This document shows, one piece after another, positions 1 through 6,347 of a DNA stretch of 6,347 bases. Position 1 is the first letter of the stretch, and each line of letters starts with the position of its first letter. The stretch is from an uncultured Frankineae bacterium. GTDB lineage: Bacteria > Actinomycetota > Actinomycetes > Mycobacteriales > SCTD01. The notes under the pieces were generated by a model. It did not search any database and was not told the DNA's origin. It saw only the letters and a program-made list of their open reading frames with translations. The stretch lies in assembly GCA_902805805.1 (NCBI GenBank), contig CADCUE010000310.1, positions 1 to 6,347 of the forward strand, read 5' to 3'. The translations under genes and the position numbers were made by a program.

Positions 1-1777
1 AGCCGCCGTAGAGGTAGCGCGCCATGCCGATGTCGTAGTCGGGCAGGAAGACGATGCGGTGCCGCACGTCGGACTGGTCGGCGAAGCGGACGATGTGCTG
101 CACGAGCTCCTTGCCGCCGTCGTCGGCGGGGTGCGCCTTGCCGGCGATGACCAGCTGGATCGGCCGCTCGGGGTCGAGCAGCAGCCGCTTGAGGCGCTCC
201 GGGTCGCGCAGCATCAGCGTCAGGCGCTTGTAGGACGGGACGCGGCGGGCGAAGCCGATGGTCAGGACGTCGGGGTCGAACACGCCCGCGGTCCAGCCGA
301 GCTCGGCCTCGGTCGCGCCGCGCTGCAGCCACGACTCCTTCAGCCGGCGGCGCACCTCCTCGACCAGGCGCTCGCGCAGGACGCGGCGGGTGGACCAGAT
401 GCCGGTGTCGGCGACGCGGGCGATGTCCTCCCACGCCTGCGCCTCCTTGACGTTCGCCTCCTCCGACGCCTTCCGGGCGGTGCCGCGCTCGGCCAGGTCG
501 AAGACCTCGCGGGCGACCCAGGTGGGTGCGTGCACGCCGTTGGTGACCGACGTGATCGGCACCTCGGTCTCGTCGAAGCCCGGCCACAGGTCGGCGAACA
601 TGCCGCGGCTGACGATGCCGTGGAGCTGGGCCACGCCGTTGCGGCGCTGGGCCATGCGCAGGCCCATGTGGGCCATGTTGAACACCGACCGGTCGGCCTC
701 GTCGCCGAGCTCGAGGATGCGCTCCACCGGCAGCCCCTTGACGGCGGCGCCGTCGCCCGGACCGGAGCCGAAGTAGCGACCGATGAGGTCGCGCGGGAAG
801 CGGTCGATGCCGGCGGGCACGGGCGTGTGGGTGGTGAAGACCGTGCCGGCGCGCACGGCCTCCTTCGCCTCGTCGAAGGACAGGCCCTGCGCGACGAGCT
901 CGCCGATGCGCTCGACGCCGAGGAAGCCGGCGTGCCCCTCGTTGGTGTGGAAGACCTCCGGCTCCGGGTCGCCGGTCAGTGCGGTCCAGGCGCGGATCGC
1001 GCGCACCCCGCCGATGCCGAGCAGCATCTCCTGGTGCAGGCGGTGGTCGGTGCCGCCGCCGTACAGCCGGTCGGTCACCTCCCGCTGCTCGGGGGCGTTC
1101 TCCTCCACGTCGGAGTCGAGCAGCAGCAACGGCACCCGGCCGACCTGCGCCCGCCACACGTGGGCGTGCAGGGTGCGGCCCTCCGGCATGTCGACCCGGA
1201 TGAGCACGGGCGCACCGGAGGCCTCGGTGACCAGGGTGAGCGGCAGGCCGTGCGGGTCGAGCGGCGGGTAGCGCTCCTGCTGCCAGCCCTCGGCGTTGAG
1301 CGACTGCTTGAAGTAGCCGGCGCGGTAGAGCAGCCCGACGCCGAGGATCGGCACGCCGAGGTCGGAGGCCGCCTTGAGGTGGTCGCCGGCGAGGATGCCG
1401 AGGCCGCCGGAGTACTGCGGCAGCACCTCGGTGATGCCGAACTCCGGGGAGAAGTAGGCGATCGACTTCGGCGCGTCGGCGAGCCCCTGGTACCAGCGCG
1501 GCGTCGACAGGTAGTCGCTCAGATCGGCGTGCGCCGCCTGCAGCCGGCCGAGGAAGGCCGGGTCCTCCGCCAGAGCCGCGAGCCGCTCGGGGCTGACCTC
1601 CCCGAGCAGGCGCACCGGGTCCTGCCCGACGGCGTCCCACGTCGCGGGGTCGACCGACCGGAACAGGTCCAGCGACTGGGGGTGCCAGGACCACCGGAGG
1701 TTCATCACCAGCTCCCCGAGCGGGGCCAGCGGCTGCGGCAGGGCGAGGCGGACGGTGAACCGGCGGAGTGCTCTCAC
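1..1777 (-). CDS. glgP: Alpha-glucan (glycogen/maltodextrin) phosphorylase, GT35 family, C-terminus off the left edge
   Basis: GlgP phosphorolyses terminal alpha-1,4 bonds of cytosolic glucan to glucose-1-phosphate, using pyridoxal phosphate (PLP). The frame opens with GTG at 1777 and runs without a stop to base 2, giving 592 residues; the family is about 850-860, so roughly 70% is present. It starts VRALRRFTVRLALPQPLAPL, matching the actinobacterial GlgP N-terminus and fixing the start. An N-terminal DUF3417-type region (about residues 13-115) is followed by FSPEFG (109-114) and YSGGLGILAGDH (122-133). Further conserved motifs are GVGLLYR (146-152), HTNEGH (277-282), THTPVPAGIDRF (316-327), FNMAHMGLRMAQ (366-377), VTNGVHAPTW (411-420), FARRVPSYKRL (509-519) and AGKAHPADDGGK (545-556). 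It ends LYGG at 589-592, just before the family's CDVWLNNP segment; the PLP-lysine region lies outside the window. It is transcribed divergently from glgE, as in Mycobacterium and Streptomyces. Family assignment is very secure; substrate preference is inferred. Confidence 0.96.
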   Translation of the reverse strand, partial: MRALRRFTVRLALPQPLAPLGELVMNLRWSWHPQSLDLFRSVDPATWDAVGQDPVRLLGEVSPERLAALAEDPAFLGRLQAAHADLSDYLSTPRWYQGLADAPKSIAYFSPEFGITEVLPQYSGGLGILAGDHLKAASDLGVPILGVGLLYRAGYFKQSLNAEGWQQERYPPLDPHGLPLTLVTEASGAPVLIRVDMPEGRTLHAHVWRAQVGRVPLLLLDSDVEENAPEQREVTDRLYGGGTDHRLHQEMLLGIGGVRAIRAWTALTGDPEPEVFHTNEGHAGFLGVERIGELVAQGLSFDEAKEAVRAGTVFTTHTPVPAGIDRFPRDLIGRYFGSGPGDGAAVKGLPVERILELGDEADRSVFNMAHMGLRMAQRRNGVAQLHGIVSRGMFADLWPGFDETEVPITSVTNGVHAPTWVAREVFDLAERGTARKASEEANVKEAQAWEDIARVADTGIWSTRRVLRERLVEEVRRRLKESWLQRGATEAELGWTAGVFDPDVLTIGFARRVPSYKRLTLMLRDPERLKRLLLDPERPIQLVIAGKAHPADDGGKELVQHIVRFADQSDVRHRIVFLPDYDIGMARYLYGG

Positions 1778-1785
1778 GCGGCGGC

Positions 1786-1791
1786 ACCCTA
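1786..1791 (-). promoter_or_regulatory. Putative -10 element (TAGGGT) for a leaderless glgP transcript
   Basis: On the minus strand TAGGGT fits the actinobacterial -10 pattern TANNNT and is followed by 8 bases before the GTG start of glgP. That spacing would put the transcription start at or next to the start codon, as in leaderless genes. No Shine-Dalgarno sequence precedes the GTG, which agrees with this. No convincing -35 is visible: the best nearby hexamers, around 1807-1814, match TTGACA only weakly. Confidence 0.4.
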
Positions 1792-1792
1792 C

Positions 1793-1804
1793 CGGTCCGG
1801 ACCG
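1793..1804. repeat. 12-bp perfect palindrome in the divergent glgP-glgE promoter region
   Basis: CGGTCCGGACCG is its own reverse complement over 12 bases. It sits in the 112-bp gap between glgP and glgE, immediately upstream of the putative glgP -10 element, where a bound protein could block or assist RNA polymerase. It could be an operator half or core, but a 12-bp palindrome can arise by chance in such GC-rich DNA and I recognise no named regulator site. Confidence 0.3.
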
Positions 1805-1876
1805 TCGCTCGACCGGCGCGGACGCGGGCGCCCCGGGGGTGGGGTGCCGGTGGTGTTCCCCGGTGTGGGACCTGGG

Positions 1877-1882
1877 TACGGT
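1877..1882 (+). promoter_or_regulatory. Putative -10 element (TACGGT) for a leaderless glgE operon transcript
   Basis: TACGGT fits TANNNT and ends 7 bases before the ATG of glgE at 1890, the spacing expected if transcription starts at the A of the ATG. There is no good Shine-Dalgarno in the bases before the ATG; GGGA at 1867-1870 is too far. A 17-bp spacer would place the -35 at 1854-1859 (TGTTCC), a poor match to TTGACA. It would drive glgE-treS-mak as one unit. Confidence 0.4.
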
Positions 1883-1889
1883 CGCCGCG

Positions 1890-3890
1890 ATGGTGGGACG
1901 GATAGCAATCACAGCGACCAGCCCGACGGTCTCCTGCGGGCAGTACCCCGCGCGTGCCGTGACGGGGGAGGAGATCGCCGTCTCGGCGACCGTGTTCCGC
2001 GAGGGGCACGACGCCGTTGCGGCCGACGTGGTGGTGGAGGGGCCGGACGGTGCACGCCAGCCGTTCCGACGGCTGCGGCCGGGCGCGCCGGGCACCGACC
2101 GGTGGCACGCGAGCGTGCGCGTGCCGGACGACCCGGCGTCGGAGGGCATGTGGTCGTTCCACATCGAGGCGTGGAGCGATCCGCTCGGCACCTGGTGGCA
2201 CGACGCGCCGCTGAAGGTGCAGGCCGGCGTCGACGTCGACGTGATGCTCGAGGAGGGCGCCCGGCTGTACGAGCGCGCCGCGCAGGGGGTCCCGGAGCAG
2301 AGCCGCGGCGTCGTGCGCTCGCTCGTCGACGTGCTGCGCGACGCCGGGCGCGAGCCGCTGGACCGGATGGCCGCCGCGACGGCGCCGGACGTGGTCGCGC
2401 TGCTGACCGAGCACCCGATCCGCGAGCTGGTCACCGTCGACGAGCCGCGCCAGGTGTGGGTGGACCGCAAGCGGGCGCTGTACGGCGCCTGGTACGAGTT
2501 CTTCCCCCGCTCCGAGGGCGCGGCGCCGGACGGGAACGGCGTGCTGCGCAGCGGCACGTTCCGCACCGCTGCCGAGCGCCTGCCCGCCGTGGCCGAGATG
2601 GGCTTCGACGTCGTCTACCTGCCGCCGATCCACCCGATCGGCAAGGTGAACCGCAAGGGCCCCAACACGGCCGAGTTCCCCGGCGGTCAGCCGCACGACA
2701 TCTCGCCCGACGACGTCGGATCGCCGTGGGCCATCGGCTCGGACGAGGGCGGCCACGACGCGATCCACCCCGAGCTCGGGACGATCGAGGACTTCGACGC
2801 CTTCGTGGCCCGCACCCGCGAGCTGGGCATGGAGGTCGCCCTCGACTTCGCGCTGCAGTGCGCGCCGGACCACCCGTGGGCGAAGGAGCACCCGGAGTGG
2901 TTCACGACCCGGGCCGACGGGACCATCGCCTACGCCGAGAACCCGCCGAAGAAGTACCAGGACATCTACCCGCTGAACTTCGACAACGACCCCGAGGGCC
3001 TGTACGCCGAGTGCCTGCGGGTCGTGCGCTACTGGACGTCGCACGGCGTGCGCATCTTCCGCGTCGACAACCCGCACACCAAGCCGGTCGACTTCTGGCA
3101 GTGGCTGATCCGCGAGGTCAAGTCGACCGAGCCCGACGTGCTGTTCCTGGCGGAGGCCTTCACCCGGCCGGCGATGATGCACGAGCTGGCCAAGGTCGGG
3201 TTCACGCAGTCCTACACCTACTTCACCTGGCGCACCGGCAAGACCGAGCTGCAGGACTACGCCCTCGAGCTGGTCGACGCCGCCGACTACATGCGGCCGA
3301 ACTTCTTCGTCAACACGCCCGACATCCTGCACGCGTCGCTGCAGTACGGCGGTCCGCCGGTCTTCAAGATCCGCGCGGTGCTGGCGTCGCTGCTGTCGCC
3401 CACCTACGGCGTCTACGCCGGCTACGAGCTGTACGAGCACGTCGCGGTGCGCCCGGGCAGCGAGGAGTACGCCAACTCCGAGAAGTACGCGCTGCGACCG
3501 CGCGACTGGTCGACCCCCGAGCACACGCTGGCGCCGTACCTCACGATGCTCAACCGGGTGCGCCGCGCGCACCCGGCGCTGCAGTGGATGCGCACCCTGA
3601 CGATCCACGACGTCGACAACCCCGACGTCATGTGCTTCAGCAAGTCCGTGGTGGCCGAGGACGGCAGCCGTGACACGGTCATCGTCGTGGTCAACCTGGA
3701 CCCGCACGGCAGCCGTGAGGCGACGGTCCGCCTCGACCTGCCGGCGATCGGGCTGGACTGGCCGAGCCGTTTCCCGGTCACCGACGAGGTGACCGGGCAG
3801 ACCTTCGAGTGGGGCGAGCGGAACTACGTGAGACTGGACCCGTTCCTCGAGCCGGCGCACATCCTCACCGTGCACGGCGGGCAGTCGTGA
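1890..3890 (+). CDS. glgE: Alpha-1,4-glucan:maltose-1-phosphate maltosyltransferase (GH13_3)
   Basis: GlgE transfers maltosyl units from alpha-maltose-1-phosphate to the non-reducing end of alpha-1,4-glucan in the cytosol, the polymerising step of the GlgE pathway. The 666-residue product compares with about 675 in Streptomyces coelicolor and 701 in M. tuberculosis. An N-terminal beta-sandwich region (about 1-105) and a helical insert (about 106-185) precede the catalytic barrel; the C-terminal domain starts near 570. The predicted nucleophile is D393 (FRVDNPH), the acid/base E422 (FLAEAF) and the third carboxylate D478 (NTPDIL). Likely donor-site residues are K256, Q323, N351, K354 and Y356. 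ATG 1890 was chosen because family similarity begins about there ([17 protein letters not shown]); an in-frame GTG at 1755 would add 45 unlike residues and run into glgP. The loop after K256 looks about seven residues longer than in S. coelicolor. The stop overlaps the treS start, implying translational coupling. Confidence 0.96.
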   Translation: MVGRIAITATSPTVSCGQYPARAVTGEEIAVSATVFREGHDAVAADVVVEGPDGARQPFRRLRPGAPGTDRWHASVRVPDDPASEGMWSFHIEAWSDPLGTWWHDAPLKVQAGVDVDVMLEEGARLYERAAQGVPEQSRGVVRSLVDVLRDAGREPLDRMAAATAPDVVALLTEHPIRELVTVDEPRQVWVDRKRALYGAWYEFFPRSEGAAPDGNGVLRSGTFRTAAERLPAVAEMGFDVVYLPPIHPIGKVNRKGPNTAEFPGGQPHDISPDDVGSPWAIGSDEGGHDAIHPELGTIEDFDAFVARTRELGMEVALDFALQCAPDHPWAKEHPEWFTTRADGTIAYAENPPKKYQDIYPLNFDNDPEGLYAECLRVVRYWTSHGVRIFRVDNPHTKPVDFWQWLIREVKSTEPDVLFLAEAFTRPAMMHELAKVGFTQSYTYFTWRTGKTELQDYALELVDAADYMRPNFFVNTPDILHASLQYGGPPVFKIRAVLASLLSPTYGVYAGYELYEHVAVRPGSEEYANSEKYALRPRDWSTPEHTLAPYLTMLNRVRRAHPALQWMRTLTIHDVDNPDVMCFSKSVVAEDGSRDTVIVVVNLDPHGSREATVRLDLPAIGLDWPSRFPVTDEVTGQTFEWGERNYVRLDPFLEPAHILTVHGGQS

Positions 3891-5581
3891 CCACGCCCGA
3901 GCCGTACGAGCACGGCGAGCTGGTCAGCCTGGAGCAGTCGCGCGATCCGCTGTGGTTCAAGCGGGCGGTCTTCTACGAGGTGCTCATCCGGGGCTTCCGC
4001 GACAGCAACGGCGACGGCACCGGCGACATCCGCGGCCTGACCGAGAAGCTGGACTACCTGCAGTGGCTGGGCGTCGACTGCGTCTGGCTGCTGCCGATCT
4101 ACCAGTCTCCGCTGCGCGACGGCGGTTACGACATCAGCGACTTCACCAAGGTCCTGCCGGAGTTCGGCGATCTCGGCGACTTCGTGCAGCTCGTCGACGA
4201 GGCCCACAAGCGCGGCATGCGCATCATCGCCGACCTCGTCATGAACCACTCGAGCGACCAGCACCCGTGGTTCCAGGCCTCGCGCTCCGACCCGACCGGT
4301 CCGTACGGCGACTACTACGTCTGGTCCGACACCGACGAGCCGTACTCCGAGGCGCGGATCATCTTCGTCGACACCGAGAAGTCCAACTGGACGTGGGACC
4401 CGGTGCGCGAGCAGTTCTACTGGCACCGCTTCTTCAGCCACCAGCCGGACCTCAACTACGAGAACCCCGAGGTCCAGCGCGAGATGATCGAGGTGCTGAA
4501 GTTCTGGCTCGACCTCGGCATCGACGGGTTCCGGCTGGACGCCGTGCCCTACCTGTTCGAGGAGGTCGGCCACAACGGCGAGAACCACCCGAAGACCCAC
4601 GAGTTCCTCAAGCGGGTCCGCAAGGAGGTGGACGCCCTCTACCCCGACCGCGTGATGCTCTGCGAGGCCAACCAGTGGCCCGAGGACGTCGTCGAGTACT
4701 TCGGGGAGGACGGCGACGAGTGCCAGATGGCCTTCCACTTCCCGCTGATGCCGCGGCTGTTCATGGCCGTCCGCCGGGAGTCGCGCTACCCCATCTCGGA
4801 GATCCTCGCGAACACGCCGGCGATCCCGAAGAACTGCCAGTGGGGCATCTTCCTGCGCAACCACGACGAGCTGACGCTCGAGATGGTCTCGGACGACGAG
4901 CGCGACTACATGTACGAGGAGTACGCCAAGGACCCGCGCATGAAGTCGAACGTCGGCATCGCGCGCCGCCTGGCCCCGCTGCTCGAGAACAGCCGCGACC
5001 AGATCGAGCTGTTCACCGGCCTGCTGCTGTCGCTGCCGGGCTCGCCCGTCCTCTACTACGGGGACGAGATCGGCATGGGCGACAACATCTACCTCGGTGA
5101 CCGCGACGGCGTCCGCACGCCCATGCAGTGGAACGCCGACCGCAACGCCGGGTTCTCGACCGCCGACCCGCAGCAGCTGTACCTGCCCGCGATCCTCGAC
5201 CCGGTCTACGGCTACCAGGCGCTGAACGTCGAGGCGCAGATGCGCTCGTCGAGCTCGCTGCTCCACTGGACCCGCAAGATGCTCGGGGTCCGCAGGCAGC
5301 ACCCGGTGTTCGGCATGGGCGACTACCACGAGCTCGGGACGAGCAACCCGTCCGTGCTCGCCTTCGTCCGCGAGTTCGGCGACGACAGGGTGCTGTGCGT
5401 CAACAACCTCAGCCGCTTCCCGCAGCCGGTCGAGCTCGACCTTCGGCGCTTCGAGGGGGTCGTCCCGGTGGAGCTCACCGGCCTCGTGCACTTCCCGAAG
5501 GTCGGCGAGCTGCCCTACCTGCTGTCCCTGCCCGGCCACGGCTTCATGTGGTTCGGCCTCCAGCCGGGGGAGCACCTGTGA
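3887..5581 (+). CDS. treS: Trehalose synthase (maltose alpha-D-glucosyltransferase), GH13_16
   Basis: TreS reversibly isomerises trehalose and maltose, supplying maltose to Mak. The product is 564 residues, against about 590-600 in mycobacteria, with a shorter N-terminal tail and a three-residue shorter loop near 272-276 (FGEDGDEC). Visible features are the barrel entry [14 protein letters not shown] (24-37), a calcium-loop motif DSNGDGTGD (39-47), [14 protein letters not shown] (116-129), the nucleophile D218 in [11 protein letters not shown], the acid/base E260 in LCEANQWP and the third carboxylate D327 in [18 protein letters not shown] (390-400) and RTPMQW (410-415) follow, then a C-terminal beta domain with [16 protein letters not shown] (504-519). 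The GTG start at 3887 forms GTGA with the glgE stop. An upstream in-frame ATG at 3809 would add 26 residues inside glgE and is unlikely. It is a stand-alone TreS, not a TreS-Mak fusion. Confidence 0.96.
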   Translation: MTTPEPYEHGELVSLEQSRDPLWFKRAVFYEVLIRGFRDSNGDGTGDIRGLTEKLDYLQWLGVDCVWLLPIYQSPLRDGGYDISDFTKVLPEFGDLGDFVQLVDEAHKRGMRIIADLVMNHSSDQHPWFQASRSDPTGPYGDYYVWSDTDEPYSEARIIFVDTEKSNWTWDPVREQFYWHRFFSHQPDLNYENPEVQREMIEVLKFWLDLGIDGFRLDAVPYLFEEVGHNGENHPKTHEFLKRVRKEVDALYPDRVMLCEANQWPEDVVEYFGEDGDECQMAFHFPLMPRLFMAVRRESRYPISEILANTPAIPKNCQWGIFLRNHDELTLEMVSDDERDYMYEEYAKDPRMKSNVGIARRLAPLLENSRDQIELFTGLLLSLPGSPVLYYGDEIGMGDNIYLGDRDGVRTPMQWNADRNAGFSTADPQQLYLPAILDPVYGYQALNVEAQMRSSSSLLHWTRKMLGVRRQHPVFGMGDYHELGTSNPSVLAFVREFGDDRVLCVNNLSRFPQPVELDLRRFEGVVPVELTGLVHFPKVGELPYLLSLPGHGFMWFGLQPGEHL

Positions 5582-5664
5582 GCGGAAGCTGCGGGCGGTG
5601 CCCCGTGACGAAGGAGCGGGCGCGCCGTCCGCTGCTGGAGCGAACCCTGGAGATGTCACGGTGA
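5578..5664 (+). CDS. Possible 28-codon coupling ORF between treS and mak
   Basis: A GTG at 5578 overlaps the treS stop as GTGA (5578-5581). This frame runs 28 codons to a TGA that overlaps the mak GTG, again as GTGA (5661-5664), so it exactly bridges the 79-bp gap. The predicted peptide is basic and begins [10 protein letters not shown], with a CxxC pair at residues 5 and 8, and ends [11 protein letters not shown] recognise no family. It may be a translated coupling leader carrying ribosomes from treS to mak, a remnant of an older mak start, or chance. Against it, no Shine-Dalgarno was noted for its own start and GC-rich DNA easily keeps a short frame open. Confidence 0.25.
   Translation: MSGSCGRCPVTKERARRPLLERTLEMSR
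5649..5652 (+). promoter_or_regulatory. Ribosome binding site (GGAG) that fixes the mak start
   Basis: GGAG lies 8 bases before the GTG at 5661, ideal spacing, and favours this start over the in-frame GTG at 5598, which has only a weaker GGAAG (5584-5588) 9 bases upstream. A second GGAG at 5637-5640 is too distant to serve 5661. Confidence 0.6.
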
Positions 5665-6347
5665 GTCAGCTCGAGGACGTCCTGAAGGCATGGCTGCCGG
5701 CGCAGCGCTGGTACGGCGGCAAGGGCAAGGCCGTCACGGCCGTCCGGGTCGAGCACGAGGAGCGGCTGTCCGGCGGCGAGGACGTTCGCCACACGCTGCT
5801 CCACGTCACCGACCAGGACGGGCAGACCGAGCTCTACCAGGTGCTGCTGGGCCACCGGTCCGGCGAGGTCGAGGAGCGGCTCAAGCGCGCCGTCGTCGGC
5901 GAGGTCGACGGGCGGGTGCTCTACGACGCCGTGCACGACCCGGAGGCGGTCGGCTTCCTGCTCTCGCTGCTCGCCGAGGACCGCAAGCTCAGCCGGCTCG
6001 CGTTCACCTCGACGGCCCAGCTCGACGCGGGCCTGCCCCCGCGGGTGATGGGCGCCGAGCAGAGCAACACGTCCGTCGTCTACGGCGAGGACTACATCCT
6101 CAAGCTCTTCCGCCGCATCCAGCCGGGGCTCAACCCGGACCTCGAGATCACCCGCGCGCTGGCCGAGGGCGGCAGCCCGTACGTCGCCGCGCCGCTGGGC
6201 TGGGTCGAGGGCCAGGTCGGCGGCGAGGCCACGACGCTGGCGCTGCTGCAGGCGTTCCAGCACAACTCGACCGAGGGCTGGGCGATGGCGACCGCCAGCG
6301 TCCGCGACCTGTTCGCCGAGGCCGACCTGCACGCCGACGAGGTGGGC
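5661..6347 (+). CDS. mak: Maltokinase, C-terminus off the right edge
   Basis: Mak (Pep2) uses ATP to phosphorylate maltose to alpha-maltose-1-phosphate, the donor for GlgE; in mycobacteria it works with TreS, whose gene lies just upstream here. Present are 229 codons, about half of the usual 450 or so residues. The N-terminal region has WLPAQRWYGGKG (11-22), matching the SRQRWYAGR-type opening of mycobacterial Mak. GAEQSNTSVVYG (131-142) is the nucleotide phosphate loop, and ILKLFRR (146-152) carries the conserved ATP-site lysine K148. NPDLEITRAL (158-167) and EGWAMATASVRDLFAEADL (205-223) are near-identical to the M. tuberculosis protein as I recall it. The catalytic HGDLHLGQ and DFEG motifs of this aminoglycoside-phosphotransferase-like fold lie beyond the window, so activity cannot be confirmed here. 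The GTG at 5661 has a well-placed GGAG; a GTG at 5598 would add 21 residues without recognised similarity. Confidence 0.94.
   Translation, partial: MSQLEDVLKAWLPAQRWYGGKGKAVTAVRVEHEERLSGGEDVRHTLLHVTDQDGQTELYQVLLGHRSGEVEERLKRAVVGEVDGRVLYDAVHDPEAVGFLLSLLAEDRKLSRLAFTSTAQLDAGLPPRVMGAEQSNTSVVYGEDYILKLFRRIQPGLNPDLEITRALAEGGSPYVAAPLGWVEGQVGGEATTLALLQAFQHNSTEGWAMATASVRDLFAEADLHADEVG

Noticed and set aside
1829..1850. G/C-run with an 8-bp CCCCGGGG palindrome, considered as a terminator or structured element
   Set aside because: The arms are too short, there is no T-tract, and G/C runs are common at this base composition.
1829..1860. GGGGAACACC on the minus strand as an ECF/SigH-type -35 element
   Set aside because: No GTT-type -10 element appears at the right distance toward glgP, so there is no supportable stress-sigma promoter.
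1755..1889. A 45-residue N-terminal extension of GlgE from the GTG at 1755
   Set aside because: It would overlap the glgP start, has an R/G/P-rich sequence unlike GlgE, and crosses the likely promoter. ATG 1890 agrees with family similarity.
59..3673. A very long plus-strand open frame (about 1204 codons)
   Set aside because: It runs antisense to glgP and then out of frame through glgE. Its peptide is low-complexity and rich in R, A, G and V, as expected for shadow frames of GC-rich genes, and it fits no family. The two real genes have full conserved motifs in other frames.
3824..5659. A 611-codon minus-strand open frame opposite treS
   Set aside because: It mirrors treS codon bias, giving a V/L/A/R/E-rich peptide without recognisable domains; treS on the plus strand has all its catalytic motifs.
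5598..5660. An upstream in-frame GTG start for mak
   Set aside because: The extra 21 residues resemble no Mak N-terminus I know, and the GTG at 5661 has better ribosome-site spacing. It stays possible but less likely.
5544..6332. A 262-codon minus-strand open frame opposite mak
   Set aside because: It is a shadow of mak, which shows clear family motifs on the plus strand; the minus-strand peptide shows none.

Overview
The window comes from a high-GC actinobacterium: overall composition is roughly 70% G+C with strong G/C bias at third codon positions, GTG starts are frequent, and all four proteins are close to mycobacterial and streptomycete homologues recalled from memory. The sequence alone does not fix the genus; a Geodermatophilaceae- or Pseudonocardiales-like organism is a guess.

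Layout: a minus-strand glgP (GT35 alpha-glucan phosphorylase) occupies 1-1777 and runs off the left edge, with 592 N-terminal codons present. A 112-bp divergent intergenic region (1778-1889) follows. Three plus-strand genes are then packed head to tail: glgE (1890-3890, maltose-1-phosphate maltosyltransferase), treS (3887-5581, trehalose synthase, 4-bp GTGA overlap with glgE) and mak/pep2 (5661 to the right edge, maltokinase, 229 N-terminal codons present). The 79-bp treS-mak gap is exactly spanned by a 28-codon reading frame that overlaps both neighbours through GTGA junctions.

Together these genes form the GlgE pathway. TreS interconverts trehalose and maltose, Mak phosphorylates maltose to alpha-maltose-1-phosphate, and GlgE transfers the maltosyl unit onto alpha-1,4-glucan. 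The divergent GlgP releases glucose-1-phosphate from that glucan, so synthesis and breakdown share one regulatory region. The branching enzyme GlgB would normally be expected after mak, but the window stops inside mak.

This is a known pathway, not a new system. The points worth a second look are local: the treS-mak mini-ORF, a near-symmetric pair of putative leaderless promoters, a 12-bp palindrome between them, and a probable short insertion in the GlgE donor-site loop. I saw no RNA genes, mobile elements, CRISPR arrays, terminators or origins.
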